From: Naumovozyma dairenensis CBS 421
Lineage: Eukaryota > Ascomycota > Saccharomycetes > Saccharomycetales > Saccharomycetaceae
Length of the DNA stretch: 64,000 bases
Direction: 5' to 3'
NCBI RefSeq assembly: GCF_000227115.2
Contig: NC_016486.1
Span: 620,001-684,000, forward strand
In this document: positions 51,139 to 63,200 of the stretch, one piece after another
Layout: each line of letters begins with the position of its first letter
Numbering within the stretch: the stretch's first letter is position 1
Notes under the pieces: generated by a model
Database searches by the model: none
The model's input: the letters and a program-made list of their open reading frames with translations, nothing else
Told to the model about the DNA's origin: nothing
Made by a program: the position numbers and the translations under genes

Positions 51139-51843
51139 TTATTTTTCCCAAATATATTTTGTTTTGAAATAATCACTTAAATCATCGTCTAACGGTAATA
51201 TATCAATTTTATTATTGCTATTATTATTTGTGTCGTTATTGTTACCGTTGTTATTATAATTATAAGAATCGATTAATACTTGATTATTATCGATATCTAA
51301 AATGATCCCCATCGATCTGTACAATTTCAACCTCAGAATGTTTGCCTTTGCAATTGGATCATTAAGAATTTCATTAGTCTCATCGTCATAATTAGAGAGA
51401 CCATTCATATGAGAATTTTTCGGAGGAGATGAGATTGATAAAGATAGCGGTGGTCGTTGTGGTGACGAAGATGATGTGACAAATCGAGTAATTTTTTGAT
51501 CTAATTGGCTTCGCATTGATACGACGTCATTCTCTAATTCGTCTAATTCTTTCACGACGTCAATTAATTGATCTTTACTTTTGAAGTTTTTGGATTCTTC
51601 TTTTGTCTTGTTCAAATTATCATTCAATATTTGGATTTTCTCACCTTGTGATTCTAAATTATTTCTTAATGACGTTATTTCACTTTCCTTACTCGTCTTT
51701 AGTTCATTCGACCTATTCTTAAGTTCTGTCAACTTATCATTAATGTTAATAATTGTGTCTATATCATGTTCTATATCAAAATTCTCTCTTGTCTCTCTCA
51801 ACAATGCTGCCAAGTTGTTTATTAGTGGATCATTATCTGCCAT
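51139..51843 (-). CDS. SPC24: Ndc80 complex kinetochore subunit Spc24
   Basis: Spc24 pairs with Spc25 at the centromere-proximal end of the Ndc80 complex, linking microtubules to the Mis12/MIND complex and Cnn1. The 234-residue product has a coiled coil (about residues 15-130) and a small globular RWD-type domain at the C-terminus. Conserved there are NILRLKLYRSMGIILD, DNNQVLIDS, and IDILPLDDDLSDYFKTKYIWE. An Asn-rich insert interrupts the globular domain (about 196-212). The length compares with 213 in S. cerevisiae. ASC1 and ASI1 flank it as in S. cerevisiae. Confidence 0.94.
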   Translation of the reverse strand: MADNDPLINNLAALLRETRENFDIEHDIDTIININDKLTELKNRSNELKTSKESEITSLRNNLESQGEKIQILNDNLNKTKEESKNFKSKDQLIDVVKELDELENDVVSMRSQLDQKITRFVTSSSSPQRPPLSLSISSPPKNSHMNGLSNYDDETNEILNDPIAKANILRLKLYRSMGIILDIDNNQVLIDSYNYNNNGNNNDTNNNSNNKIDILPLDDDLSDYFKTKYIWEK

Positions 51844-52183
51844 TACGGGAACTTGTTTGACACTTGTATGGCCAATGTAGTACTTTCGTTCAATCCCTTA
51901 TGATTGATGTTGTTTCATCCATTGTTATTATCACTTTCTTATATGGTTTATATCTTGGATTATTGTTTTGAACTCGGCAGAGATACTTGCCGCCATCTTT
52001 TAAGGTAACATACATATCATATATACCTATCTTATTGAATTAATAATAATTTTCTTCGACAATGAAGAAGATCAAGACGACCTAAATGACTACAAAACTT
52101 GGTTGAATATACATCTGCCACCGCTATCATTCATTTCATGATCTAAGACCTGCCATTTATTGTTTACTAAAGATCAAACAGAA
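51844..52183. promoter_or_regulatory. Divergent SPC24-ASI1 promoter region
   Basis: These 340 bases separate two divergent starts. I see A/T tracts but no clear factor site. Confidence 0.55.
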
Positions 52184-54115
52184 ATGAATTCAACATCACT
52201 TTTAGAAAATGCGCCATATTTAAATCAATCATCACATATCCTAATACCAGAAACATACCATTCCTTATCATTTATTAATTATCTCTATCAAATAATATAT
52301 TCATTCATTGCTGCTGTAAAACAACAATACCAAAATGATAGAAATATGGTAAGAGAACATCTGGGACTGACACGGCTTTTAAATATATTGGAATTCTTCT
52401 TTAATGGATATGCATTATCATGTCTTTTCATTGCATTACTTTTAAATAAATTCATTACTTTAGTTAATCAAAGATCACCACAGACAACCAACACTCTTAG
52501 ACCTCAACAACCTAAGAAAATGATATCGCAAACAGTTGCGTCTATATTCCATATCTCTGCTCTAATTCCTTTAATTTATTCATTGATTCAACCATTCATT
52601 AGAAATACTTCTTATTCGATGTTAAATAATCAATATTTCCTATCCATATCGTATACTATATTTTCATATTCGTTTATTATTGAGACTGTGGTATCTACTC
52701 TGTCTCAATTGACTCCATTGGATGGATCAGATTTTACAATCTTTGAAATAGCCATCCAATTCTTCATGATGTCGAATTATCAATATGATAACGATTATCA
52801 GAATAAACTATATTTATTGGATTGGCTAGTTGCAATTTCCAACAGAATATTAATACATATAGTGGAATTGTTTAAAATTAGAAAATCAAGATTAATTATA
52901 AGTACCATACTAAACGTAACTCATTTATTGACAATAAGTTGGTTCATTATTACAAAAGGTTGGTATGAAAATCTCCCAAGATCAACTCGTTACAGACATC
53001 TACCGAAATTATTCTCACTGGGTATAATCTTTACATCATTTATGGTCTATTTATTAGCTTGTCTAGTTAGATTCAACGGTAATGTGAAGAAATTTAATGA
53101 AAGTTTGAAAAACTTAGAATATTATAGTTTTTATCAAAATTGGACTAGTAATTTAAATTGTTCAGGTGAAGAAGATTTCACCACTGTTGTTACTAAATTG
53201 GCTATGTTATTGACTTCTGAAATGGCTTCAAATAATCTTAGAATTAGAATGAGATTTAATTCAATTAACGTTCCACAAGATATTAATCCAAGTTTATTAC
53301 CTCCAAGTGAGAATATATCACTAGAAAAACAAAGGAATGAACGTCTGAATGAAGATAGATCATCTGGTTCATCATACTCTATAAAGAAAATATGGCATAC
53401 CTCTCATACTTACCTGCTCAAGAGGTTTATAAGGAATCAATCAGAAGTTATAGAACCATGCAATATATCTTCACAAGAACAACAATTAGGTAACATAGAG
53501 GAACAACAAGAAGAGATACCTGATGAATTAGGTATCATTAAAACTGAGTTTACAGGAGAAGACGAAGAAGACCGAGAGTATATTTACGAAGAAACAATAT
53601 CTGAATTAGAATCTGTATCTTCCAATTCAAATACTGAAATATTAATTGACCAGGAAGAACTTTTAGATTTGCTCTTACCTGAAGAATATCATGATGAAAA
53701 CGACCATAGCTGTGACCACAACGCTGCTTATAATAATAACGTTACCCTCGGTGATGGCAGTGATTGGTTTACTTCGTTCTTTCCAATTTTGAAATATCAT
53801 CAAAATATGACTAATGAAAACGAAATATTAACAAGATCAAAATATTTGAACGACTTTTATGAAAAGAAAAATTGTCAAAATTGTAACAATGAAAAGACAA
53901 AGGACAAGGATGCGGATATGAAGGATGAAGTTTTCGATCCATCCTGCGTTGTTTGTAAAACAAATGAGAGGAATGTCATATTATGGCCATGTAAATGTTT
54001 TGCGCTTTGTGAAGATTGTAGAGTGTCATTAGCCCTTCGGGGTTATAAAAAATGTGTTTGTTGTAGAACTGAAATTCGTGGTTTCAGTAACTTGAAATCT
54101 ATCAATTTTAATTAG
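52184..54115 (+). CDS. ASI1: Inner nuclear membrane ubiquitin ligase subunit Asi1
   Basis: Asi1, with Asi2 and Asi3, forms an inner nuclear membrane E3 ligase that degrades mislocalised membrane proteins and latent Stp1/Stp2. I choose ATG 52184 (643 residues) instead of a TTG 24 bases upstream. About five membrane segments lie in residues 65-320. A hydrophilic acidic region (380-540) follows. The C-terminus carries a RING-type domain, C-x2-C-x11-C-x-C-x4-C-x2-C-x11-C-x-CC, ending about seven residues after a conserved CCRTE. The spacing is like the S. cerevisiae Asi1/Asi3 RING. Length 624 in S. cerevisiae. SPC24 and ADE17 neighbours favour ASI1 over ASI3. Confidence 0.92.
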   Translation: MNSTSLLENAPYLNQSSHILIPETYHSLSFINYLYQIIYSFIAAVKQQYQNDRNMVREHLGLTRLLNILEFFFNGYALSCLFIALLLNKFITLVNQRSPQTTNTLRPQQPKKMISQTVASIFHISALIPLIYSLIQPFIRNTSYSMLNNQYFLSISYTIFSYSFIIETVVSTLSQLTPLDGSDFTIFEIAIQFFMMSNYQYDNDYQNKLYLLDWLVAISNRILIHIVELFKIRKSRLIISTILNVTHLLTISWFIITKGWYENLPRSTRYRHLPKLFSLGIIFTSFMVYLLACLVRFNGNVKKFNESLKNLEYYSFYQNWTSNLNCSGEEDFTTVVTKLAMLLTSEMASNNLRIRMRFNSINVPQDINPSLLPPSENISLEKQRNERLNEDRSSGSSYSIKKIWHTSHTYLLKRFIRNQSEVIEPCNISSQEQQLGNIEEQQEEIPDELGIIKTEFTGEDEEDREYIYEETISELESVSSNSNTEILIDQEELLDLLLPEEYHDENDHSCDHNAAYNNNVTLGDGSDWFTSFFPILKYHQNMTNENEILTRSKYLNDFYEKKNCQNCNNEKTKDKDADMKDEVFDPSCVVCKTNERNVILWPCKCFALCEDCRVSLALRGYKKCVCCRTEIRGFSNLKSINFN

Positions 54116-54263
54116 CACTGCCAAACCAAATAGAACTACCAAATAAAACCGTAAAAAATAAATCCCGTCTTTCCTTATCATTACACATTTTCCTTAATAG
54201 TATCTATATACATATCTATACGACGTTAAAATTTCATTACATACATACAAAATCACGGATCAA

Positions 54264-56042
54264 TCAATGATGGAACAAACGAATTGGATTCTCGATATAC
54301 ACCAAATCAAATGAATCAGCTGCAGCAAAGACAACTTTATCCATTACTGAACCAGATGGTGCCGCAATATATTTAACACCCGATCTAACTGCTCTATAAA
54401 CATTATCAGGGAATGGGAAGAACGCATCAGATGATAATGAGACATTTCCTAATCTATTTAGCCATTCCTTTCTTTCCCCTGGAGTCAATGGAGTAGGCAC
54501 AACAGCAAATTTAGATTCATATTCGGATTTTTCAGGTTCTTCAGTTGGAATTTGTCCCGTTACAAATAGGTCAATGGCGTTGGATTTTTCAGGTCTTTTA
54601 ACACCTTTAGCCCATTGGAATTCAAGGACTTTTGGATGTTGTCTGAACCACCAATTATCAGCTTTTTCACCTGCCAACCTGGTACAATGTATTCTTGATT
54701 GTTGACCAGCGCCTAACCCAATAATCATACCATTCTTAGCATAGCAAACAGAATTAGATTGTGTAAATTTTAATGCAATTGTTGCAACTGTTAAATCAAT
54801 AATTGCTTGTTCAGTTAAATCTTTATTTTTAGATACAATTTCATTAAATGTAGAAGTATTGATAATAGCATCGTTTCTCTTTTGTTCCAAAGTGACACCA
54901 AATACTTGTCTCTTTTCCACTGTATCAGGAATAAAATTTGGATCCACTTGTAATATACAATATTTGCCACCTTTCTTCTTCTTTAAGATCTCTAACGCTT
55001 CTGGTTCATAACCTGGGGCAATAATACCATCAGAGACTTCTCTTGAAATTATCTTGGCAGTTGGAGTATCAACAATGTTAGATAAAGCGATCCAATCACC
55101 AAAAGAAGACATTCTGTCAGCACCACGAGCTCTAGCGTAAGCATTAGCCAATGGAGATATATTTTCGATATCATTAACGAAATAAATTTGCTTTTCGACA
55201 TCTGATAATGGTAATCCAACAGCGGCACCAGCTGGTGAAACATGCTTAAATGAAGCAGCAGCAGGTAAGTTCAAAGTTGCTGATAATTCTTTAACTAAAG
55301 GCCATGAATTCAAGGCATCTAACAGATTAATATAACCTGGAGAACCAGAAAGAACTTTGAATGGTAATTCCTCCTCTTTGGTAACATAAGCTTGAGCAGG
55401 TTTCTGATGTGGATTAGCACCGTAACGTAGAGTAATTTGTTGTTTACCTTCTGAATATTGTTTTCTGAAATAATCCGAAATTGTAGAATCATACTCAGCT
55501 GTATGTTCGAAAGCTTTCAAAGCAAACTTGTTTCTTAATTCTTGGGATATACATTTATTGGCGGATAATTCGTTTAAAAAAATGGAATAATCGTTTGGAT
55601 CGGATAGGATGGTGACTCTTGCATGGTTTTTAGCAGCAGCTCTTAATAAAGTGACACCACCGATATCGATCTCCTCGACAGCTTCTGGGACAGTGACACC
55701 AACCTTAGAGACGGTTTCTTTAAATGGGTATAAATTACAAACAACAAAATCAATTTTTTCAATATTTTGTTCTATCAAATCCTTTTCATCACTAGCGATA
55801 TCTCTAGCAAGGATACCACCATGAACAGCTGGATGTAAAGTTTTTACTCTACCGCCTAACATTTCTGGAGCATGAGTGATGGATGAGACGTCTTCAACTG
55901 GGAAACCTGCATCACGGATCATACGTGCTGTACCACCAGAGGAAAGTATTCTGACATTATTTTCGATCAATCCACGGGCAAGATCTAATAACCCTGTTTT
56001 GTCATATACTGAAAGGATTGCTGTTTTAGTGTTATTTGCCAT
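54264..56042 (-). CDS. ADE17: AICAR transformylase / IMP cyclohydrolase
   Basis: This bifunctional enzyme performs the last two steps of purine synthesis: AICAR to FAICAR with 10-formyl-tetrahydrofolate, then ring closure to IMP. The 592-residue product has exactly the S. cerevisiae Ade17 length. The N-terminal MGS-like cyclohydrolase domain (about 1-195) includes [18 protein letters not shown] and [18 protein letters not shown]. The transformylase domain (about 200-592) includes [15 protein letters not shown], the [11 protein letters not shown] segment with its catalytic Lys-His, and [13 protein letters not shown]. Its place next to ASI1 identifies ADE17 rather than its paralog ADE16. Bas1/Pho2 control is usual, but I did not verify a TGACTC site. 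Confidence 0.97.
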   Translation of the reverse strand: MANNTKTAILSVYDKTGLLDLARGLIENNVRILSSGGTARMIRDAGFPVEDVSSITHAPEMLGGRVKTLHPAVHGGILARDIASDEKDLIEQNIEKIDFVVCNLYPFKETVSKVGVTVPEAVEEIDIGGVTLLRAAAKNHARVTILSDPNDYSIFLNELSANKCISQELRNKFALKAFEHTAEYDSTISDYFRKQYSEGKQQITLRYGANPHQKPAQAYVTKEEELPFKVLSGSPGYINLLDALNSWPLVKELSATLNLPAAASFKHVSPAGAAVGLPLSDVEKQIYFVNDIENISPLANAYARARGADRMSSFGDWIALSNIVDTPTAKIISREVSDGIIAPGYEPEALEILKKKKGGKYCILQVDPNFIPDTVEKRQVFGVTLEQKRNDAIINTSTFNEIVSKNKDLTEQAIIDLTVATIALKFTQSNSVCYAKNGMIIGLGAGQQSRIHCTRLAGEKADNWWFRQHPKVLEFQWAKGVKRPEKSNAIDLFVTGQIPTEEPEKSEYESKFAVVPTPLTPGERKEWLNRLGNVSLSSDAFFPFPDNVYRAVRSGVKYIAAPSGSVMDKVVFAAADSFDLVYIENPIRLFHH

Positions 56043-56274
56043 TATTATTATTATTGTTGTTACTATTGTTACTATTGGTACTGATTTTCTTGAATCGAGA
56101 AGTTAAAAGAACAAAACAAAACCAATTGCTGTACCTACGGATTCAGATATAAGCAAATACTCATCTATTATATATAATAAATAAGAGCGTTCTTTCATAT
56201 CCATTTATTAAAGTATTAGAAGTGAGAGAGAGTAAACTCAGCATGCTTGCCTAGAGCTGCATGACTACGAATGG

Positions 56275-56300
56275 CATTCTACCAGTCTACTGGTAGAATG
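56275..56300. repeat. Near-perfect palindrome, 12-base arms
   Basis: CATTCTACCAGT (56275-56286) and ACTGGTAGAATG (56289-56300) are exact reverse complements with only CT between. It is about 235 bases upstream of the ADE17 ATG and could be a dimer-binding site, an RNA hairpin or an excision scar. Confidence 0.85.
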
Positions 56301-57093
56301 ACATCCAAATCCAAACACTGCCATGGTAGAGTCAACGACCTCTTCTTACGATAATAATTAATAATTCTTCCCTAGTATCTTGTTCAATACAATTATGAAA
56401 TGTTTATCTTATTTTTAAAACACTGATTTCTTTTGACTTCTCGAGGACTCATCTTCGAAGAAGTCAACTTTTCCAAAGACTGTTGTCTGAAAGATTTATC
56501 CGTGGTTTATTCCATGGATACCTAGGAATAGACCATGAGCAAGTGTCAGCGACACAGACATTTAAGAAAAGAGAAATCCCCAAACCTGCAACTAATAGTG
56601 TCAACACCAATTTGGATTCGAGTAGGTGCCAGAGAGTTTAGTATTATTCAGTTATGGTAAGGGCTTTTCAAATCCACCACCTGTGGATTCTGTAAAATTT
56701 GCGGTACGGGTTCCTAAATACGCAAACATTCTAGATTTAGAGAAATGGTGCAAATGAAAGTAACTTTAAGATCACCTAAAATGGGAGAATGCCTCCTTAA
56801 GGTTACAGCTGTTTTTACAGAGTAATCAACATCATGGATCACAACCTTATCCCAGCTTGATCATAGAATCGTAGTAGCAAGCCCATTGGCGTCATCCATA
56901 TAAATATATTATGGGAGTTTTACATGATTAAAATATTAACCAACAAATAAGCTACAAAAATATTGCATTTTTATTACTGATCTTGAAACTTGACTATAAT
57001 AAAGTGACAATTCCTACCTTTCCTCCCTTTCTTTCTGTCGCTGATTTATCCTGGTTATCTATCTCTCCAGAAGCTCCCACCCGCCTTTCTCCA

Positions 57094-57172
57094 GTCACGT
57101 GCTCTTGGGGCCATAAAAAAGTTTTGAAAAAATTGAAAAAAAAAAAATCGTGAAGAGATGAGATGAGATGAG
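57094..57172 (+). promoter_or_regulatory. Ribosome-biogenesis promoter of RRB1: E-box, RRPE-like tract, PAC
   Basis: GTCACGTG (57094-57101) is a Cbf1-type site. TGAAAAAATTGAAAA (about 57125-57139) resembles the RRPE element bound by Stb3. GATGAG, the PAC core bound by Dot6/Tod6, occurs three times at 57157, 57162 and 57167. RRPE plus PAC is the hallmark of ribosome-biogenesis genes and fits the function of RRB1, whose ATG is about 130 bases downstream. Confidence 0.65.
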
Positions 57173-57298
57173 ATAATATGAAGTGAAAACAGTTAACACT
57201 ACGTATCTTGGGTAACAGTATTTGGCAATAGATCTAAAAAAACCTGTCAATAGAGATATATTTCAAATCCTGGCAAACCAGCAAACCGCCAACAAACC

Positions 57299-58837
57299 AT
57301 GTCAAAAAGAACAATTGATCAGGATGAAGACGATTACTCGAGAAACGTCTCTGCAAAGACAAACGAAAGTACCGTGCCGGCCTCTGCCTTAACTCAAGAC
57401 GGTGATGATGTTGCTATGGAACAAGATGATGGTCAATTTAGTGATGATTTTGAAAGTGATGATGAAATCATTGAAGTTGACGATGACGAAGATGAAGATC
57501 CTGAAAATAGAACTGAGAAAGTTGAAAAAATGATAGCACAGGATTTGGAACAAGAAGAAGCTCCTAATGGGAAAGGATTATACTTGCCTCATTTATCTCG
57601 TCCATTGGGCCCAGATGAAGTTCTTGAAGCTGATCCTACTGTTTATGAAATGCTGCATAATGTTAATGTCCCATGGCCTTGTTTGACTTTGGATATTATC
57701 CCAGATTCATTAGGTTCTGAACGTAGAAATTATCCACAATCTCTTTTAATGACTACGGCAACTCAGGCTTCCAAAAAGAAGGAAAATGAATTGATGGTAC
57801 TAAGCCTTTCTAATTTAACTAAAACATTAGTCAATGAGGATAAAGAAGATGACGAAGATGAAGATGATGAGGATAATGAAGATAACGATAAAGATCCAGT
57901 CATGGAAAATGAAAACATTCCATTAAGAGATACAACAAATAGATTAAAAGTATCACCATTCGCGAACTCATCTAAAGAAGTTCTTACTGCGACAATGAGT
58001 GAAAATGGTGAAGTTTACATTTTCGACTTGGGTCCACAAAGTAAAGCATTCTCTACCCCTGGTTATAAGATTCCAAAAACTGCAAAAAGACCAATACATA
58101 CTATAAAGAGCCACGGTAATGTTGAAGGTTACGCACTAGACTGGTCTCCTTCCATTCAAACAGGTGCCCTATTGACAGGGGATTGTTCTGGTCAAATATA
58201 CTTCACTCAAAGACATACATCTAAGTGGGTCACTGATAAGCAACCATTCACAGTGTCGAATAACAAATCTATTGAAGATATACAATGGTCTCGTACAGAG
58301 GGAACTGTTTTCGCATCTGCTGGTTGTGATGGTTACATAAGGATTTGGGATACAAGATCAAAGAAACATAAGCCAGCTATTTCAGTTAAGGCTTCCAATA
58401 CAGATGTCAATGTTATTAGTTGGAGTGATAAATTAGGTTATTTATTAGCAAGTGGTGATGATAATGGTGTCTGGGGTGTTTGGGATTTAAGACAATTCTC
58501 ACCAGACACAGCTAACAGTGTTCAACCAGTGGCCCAATACGATTTCCATAAAGGTGCTATCACCTCAATTAGCTTTAACCCATTAGATGAATCGATTGTC
58601 GCGGTTGCTTCTGAAGATAATACGGTAACATTATGGGATTTATCTGTTGAAGCAGATGATGAAGAAATTAAACAACAAGCTGCTGAAACAAAAGAATTAC
58701 AACAGATACCTCCTCAACTTTTATTTGTGCATTGGCAAAAGGAAGTTAAAGATGTTAAATGGCATAAGCAAATTCCGGGTGCCCTAGTTAGTACAGGTAC
58801 GGACGGCTTAAATATCTGGAAAACCATTAGTGTTTAG
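57299..58837 (+). CDS. RRB1: Ribosome assembly chaperone Rrb1 (WD40, Rpl3 chaperone)
   Basis: Rrb1 is a nuclear WD-repeat protein that binds newly made Rpl3 and escorts it into pre-60S particles (GRWD1 in animals). The 512-residue product has an acidic N-terminus (about 35-65), the CAF1C/H4-binding-type motif (about 90-135, [23 protein letters not shown]), an acidic loop (about 180-200) and WD repeats to the C-terminus, including [16 protein letters not shown] and VTLWDLS. The length is that of S. cerevisiae Rrb1 (511). DPI35 and POM152 beyond it match chromosome XIII in reverse. The promoter carries PAC and RRPE-like elements. Confidence 0.95.
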   Translation: MSKRTIDQDEDDYSRNVSAKTNESTVPASALTQDGDDVAMEQDDGQFSDDFESDDEIIEVDDDEDEDPENRTEKVEKMIAQDLEQEEAPNGKGLYLPHLSRPLGPDEVLEADPTVYEMLHNVNVPWPCLTLDIIPDSLGSERRNYPQSLLMTTATQASKKKENELMVLSLSNLTKTLVNEDKEDDEDEDDEDNEDNDKDPVMENENIPLRDTTNRLKVSPFANSSKEVLTATMSENGEVYIFDLGPQSKAFSTPGYKIPKTAKRPIHTIKSHGNVEGYALDWSPSIQTGALLTGDCSGQIYFTQRHTSKWVTDKQPFTVSNNKSIEDIQWSRTEGTVFASAGCDGYIRIWDTRSKKHKPAISVKASNTDVNVISWSDKLGYLLASGDDNGVWGVWDLRQFSPDTANSVQPVAQYDFHKGAITSISFNPLDESIVAVASEDNTVTLWDLSVEADDEEIKQQAAETKELQQIPPQLLFVHWQKEVKDVKWHKQIPGALVSTGTDGLNIWKTISV

Positions 58838-59027
58838 CATCTTCTAACATCTTCCATATCATATCATATTTATACAATCATTTAAAAAAGAAAAATCATC
58901 GATATAATGAAACCAGTATATAAAAAAAATTAAAAATTGTACTATTCAGACATACGCAACGACATTCTTCGAATTATACAGTGTATGAAAGTGGATGTGA
59001 TAAATTGAAAAGTGACAACAACACTTA

Positions 59028-59951
59028 TCAAGACTTGTTCTGTTGGTAGAATAATAAGTTTTTAAGTACATAGAAATTGGGAACGACGTATTCTCGTCCA
59101 CTAACCTGTACAAGATCGGTTTGTACACTGCTGATTTTCCACGATTCTTCTGAATTTGTATGTAACTTATCCCTCAACAATAAAGGTGTATCGCTCACAG
59201 CATGTTCGAAGGACTCTGTTAAGTATCCACTTTTATTGATTCGATCAATTAGAACCCCATTCCATCCAGCATCTTTAGCAGCCATCATATCATTATGTAA
59301 TTCATCTCCAATATGCCAACATTGACGTTTCAAATTAGATAAATCACCCTTATTTAATGAAGGGTTTGTTTTGACAATATCTTTCAAGACAAAATTGAAA
59401 ACTTCAACATTTGGTTTCTTTATCCCAGTATCATATGAAAGATAAACGTAATCCTTAAAATATTTCAAAATACCCAAATTTTCTAATACTTTAAATATAA
59501 TAGGATCAGTGTTGCTAATTATCCCCATAACTACATTTGGATGCATTTCTTTGATATACTTTAGTAACTCTAGTAGATCAGGATGGATAGCGTATGCTTG
59601 TGAACCTTCAAAACGAAGTAATATCTCATTGACCATTTCAATTGGAATATCAGTAGGTTTAAATATATTCTTAATTAGATAACCCCACCATTGTTCAGGT
59701 GCGAGTCCTGACGTCTTACCATAATTTGGGTACTTGGTGGCTAAATCTTTAAATATCTGAGGGAAGTTCTTGGATAATTCACTGGGGTTAGCATGGATCC
59801 CATAGGCACTTCCCACAAGACAATATTGTTCTAATATGGGGAGAGTTGTTGTGTACAATGTATTGTAGGCATCAAACGTTATAATTTTGGGTATTTCTGT
59901 CTTAAGAATCTGTGTGAAGTTATTGATCGATATTTTCTTTGGGAAAGTCAT
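59028..59951 (-). CDS. DPI35: HAD-superfamily protein Dpi35 (HDHD3-like)
   Basis: Dpi35 is a mitochondrial HAD-like protein of unknown substrate, similar to human HDHD3. The 307-residue product is about the length of the S. cerevisiae protein (302). Motif I reads ITFDAYNTLY near residues 23-32, so the usual second Asp of DxD is Tyr; motif II is the Ser/Thr-Asn of GIISNTDP; motif III is the Lys of TGIKKPN; motif IV is near WHIGDELHNDMMAAKDAGW. The missing second acid makes ordinary phosphatase activity doubtful. It ends convergently with RRB1 and lies in tandem with POM152, as in S. cerevisiae chromosome XIII. Assignment rests on similarity and synteny. Confidence 0.88.
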   Translation of the reverse strand: MTFPKKISINNFTQILKTEIPKIITFDAYNTLYTTTLPILEQYCLVGSAYGIHANPSELSKNFPQIFKDLATKYPNYGKTSGLAPEQWWGYLIKNIFKPTDIPIEMVNEILLRFEGSQAYAIHPDLLELLKYIKEMHPNVVMGIISNTDPIIFKVLENLGILKYFKDYVYLSYDTGIKKPNVEVFNFVLKDIVKTNPSLNKGDLSNLKRQCWHIGDELHNDMMAAKDAGWNGVLIDRINKSGYLTESFEHAVSDTPLLLRDKLHTNSEESWKISSVQTDLVQVSGREYVVPNFYVLKNLLFYQQNKS

Positions 59952-60245
59952 TTGTAGTTTGTTTCTTCTTATTGGCTTCGGTTTATTCTTCCCTACTTTT
60001 TGTTGTTGAAGAACCCTTTTTTAATAGAAGAATTAAAGGATTTCTCGAGAAACATTTAACAGTAAGATGTATTTTTAAAAGTACAAAAAGGTATTCCTTC
60101 AAACAGACTCAGCTTGCGAAGATGATGATGTTATTAGGTCTTGTTACAACAATGCTTTCTTTATAGTATAAAGTTTTTAAATAGATATATTATTATTATA
60201 CAAAAGATATTCTTTTTCTTCCTGTGATACCAATACGTAGAGAAA

Positions 60246-63200
60246 TCAAGTATTGAAAAATGCATCGTTTTTAACAAAACAGTAAGCATCTGAGATTTCA
60301 ATAGCTTCATAAGTACCTTGCAAACTAGTTATTATTTTATATTCAAAATCCATAATATCGCTTACTTTATGAGTTTCTGCTACTTGTTGTTTATTTTTAT
60401 CATTCTTACCATCAATTTCCTCTCTTCTAACGTAAGTTAATGAAAATGGAGGGGTACCTTCGAATGAAAATGTAACTTCTACTTGATCACCTTCATGAAT
60501 ATCTTCAATGACATAATCACCTTGGGAGACGGTGACCGATGGAATTGGGTGAATTTCTAATCGTAGCTTTTCATATTCATCTATCATTTGCTCATTGTTA
60601 TTGAAATTGACGATACATTGTGAAGAGGAATCTTGGATGGAATTGATTGAAATGATACCTGCTTCAGATGCCAATCTAATGAATTGAGATGTATATTCCT
60701 GTGATTTCAATGGTATATCATTGAATTCGTATTTAATGGTAAATGGGGCAATACCATTTAATTGATATGTAACGTAATCACCAACACAATAATCAACTGA
60801 GGAATCTAAGAGATGAATCTTTGGAACATCGGTTATTGAAATGGAAATCTTTTTATTGTCTAAATTATTATTATTATTATTATTCATATAGCCACTGTTG
60901 AAATTGTTAGTATCAACAAATTCATTTGTACATCCATTAGAATCGATAATCTTAGCGATGGTAACTTCGTGATTACCAAGTCTTAAACCTTCATATAACT
61001 TTTCATATGGGAAGTATGAGTTCGTGATATTGGCTATAACAATTTCATCTGATCTACTTGTACTTTCATGATTAATGTTGAAAGTGATTGTGTACGGACC
61101 TTTACCATTCAATAATTTCAAATTAATTGGTTTCAATTCAGATGATTGATCTGTACTTATAGAACAAGCTTTAAAAGTTTTCCCCGGATCGTTAAATTCT
61201 ACTTCAGGAATTGGGTTAACCATTTGTTTCACCGTGATTTCTAATTTTTTAAATGTATTTAATTTCTTCAAGTCAGCTTCACCATAATTGGAATCATAAA
61301 GCTCTTTAATCGTGGCAATATATTCACCTGGTTCAGTATTTGGTAATTTAATTGATGCATATCTTGTAGCGACTTGAATTTTGTTATTAGTGACTTGACC
61401 ATTTGGAGACATTATATCATAACCCAATATAAATGGTGGAGATCCTGATAATTGTAACCCAACAGTTGTTTCCGTATTTTGGCATACGTCATTTTTCTTA
61501 AAAATAAACTCTGTTAACTTAGTAATTTCATTAGACACTTTCATACCTTTCTTTGATGGTGCCTTTATTTCAAAAGTTGGTTTGTCTAAAAATGTAACGT
61601 TAACAAATTCATTTGAACCATTTTCAATGGTTCCATCACAAGTAGAATCTTTCATTTCCAATAACTTATAAGAACCTTCTTTGGAAACTTTCAAAACAGG
61701 TTTATAATTTGAATGGAAAACAGTTTCATGAACTTTAGGTAAATTATGATTCAAATCACGATATTCATATTTAACTTTAAATGGAGGATCCCCATTCAAT
61801 TTCAATGCAATATCTACGGTAGCGCCCTCTCTAATCATAATTTTCCCTTCTTCTAATTGATTAAATGACGCGAATGGGATATCTCTTCTAACTTTAATTC
61901 TTGCATCAGGTTCACTTAATCCAACTAAACAACCAGAAGTATCTTTGATAGAAACTAATGAAAGGATATAATCACCTCCTGTGTTAAATATTGGTGTGTC
62001 TAAATAATAACTTGTTGAATTGATATCATCCACTTCATATGTGGTTCTCTTATTGGACATTGTTTCCAAAATGTCGTATTTCAAATAAAATGGAGGTTCA
62101 CCCTTTAAATCAATTGGTATCTTAGTATGACCACCTAGACATAATTTAATGACATCATTACGAGAAGAAGAGGTCAATTTTTTGGAATTAATTCTTGCAC
62201 TTGGTTTCACTCTCATGGAAGTCTTGAAAGTGTAATCGTTAGCTGGTAATAATTGGATTGGATCTCTAAATAAATCATTTGTTAAATTATCGAAAATGAT
62301 TTGGTAATCACCTTCTTGAGATGGAATGAAAGTGAATTTATTTCTTGAAGTCTTAGAATCTAGTCTCTTGGTATCATATAATTTTGTGATGATTTTATTT
62401 GTACGTGGATCTTTAATCATCTTGTAAATTTTAGCGTTATAATTATATGGTGGTATACCAGTGAATAAAAGATCGAAATTCAATCCAGTTTGACCGACAC
62501 ATTCATCCATTATTGATCTTGACGTGACTTTTAAAGTTGGTGGGATAGGTTCAGTGACCAAGACATCAGATTTACCGATGATTACACCGGGGCAAAAATT
62601 TGAATTTATTGATTCTAGAGTGTAAGCACCTGGGTATGGAGCATCGAATTTATATTTCATTAGATGAGAAGTTATATTATCCAAATTTTTCTTATTACCA
62701 TTCGAATCAGTGTATGATAATACGACATTATAAGGGGATTCTAAGACACTGTTGTTATTGTTATTGTTATCCTTATTTGAAGTATCGTCATCTTCGAAAT
62801 TAATAAAGATGGAAGTCTTTGTTGGTGAATAAGGATCATAATGTTCTTCTAATGATGCCTTTGGTATGGAATGAGCATTGAATTGATAGATAGAATCGAA
62901 TTTTTCTAATAATTCATTTGAAAAAGTGGAAAAATCAATGATGTTACCGAGACTATCGATTAATTTATCAATTCTATAAGAATAATGTCCCTTTTCATTA
63001 ATTATTGATGATAAGTTAATATGAACTGGTTGATTATGAGCCCATTGTAAGTCTGACAATTCATTATCATTGAATACAAATCTTTTCCTTTGTCTTTGAG
63101 AATGGGAATGTAATGTTAAATGGGATGAATCGACGTCAAACATCTTGTCATGAATGTTTTTATTAGGGTTCTCTTTGGATTGTGTATGTTGAGAAGTTGG

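Larger units (their letters stand above)
56043..57298. other. Divergent intergenic ADE17-RRB1 with stem-loops
   Basis: This 1.26 kb region lies between divergent genes whose S. cerevisiae homologs are about ten genes apart, so a rearrangement joint lies inside. It holds three inverted repeats: a perfect 12-base-arm palindrome with a 2-base spacer (56275-56300), a 13-pair imperfect stem (56501-56513 with 56525-56537) and a 7-base-arm stem (56671-56689). Near RRB1 are a Cbf1-type E-box, a poly-A tract and PAC elements. No coding gene is visible; a small RNA gene is possible. Confidence 0.55.

Noticed and set aside
60119..60166. Small frame with a Met/Leu-rich end between DPI35 and POM152
   Set aside because: Very short, no conservation evidence, in the 5' region of DPI35.
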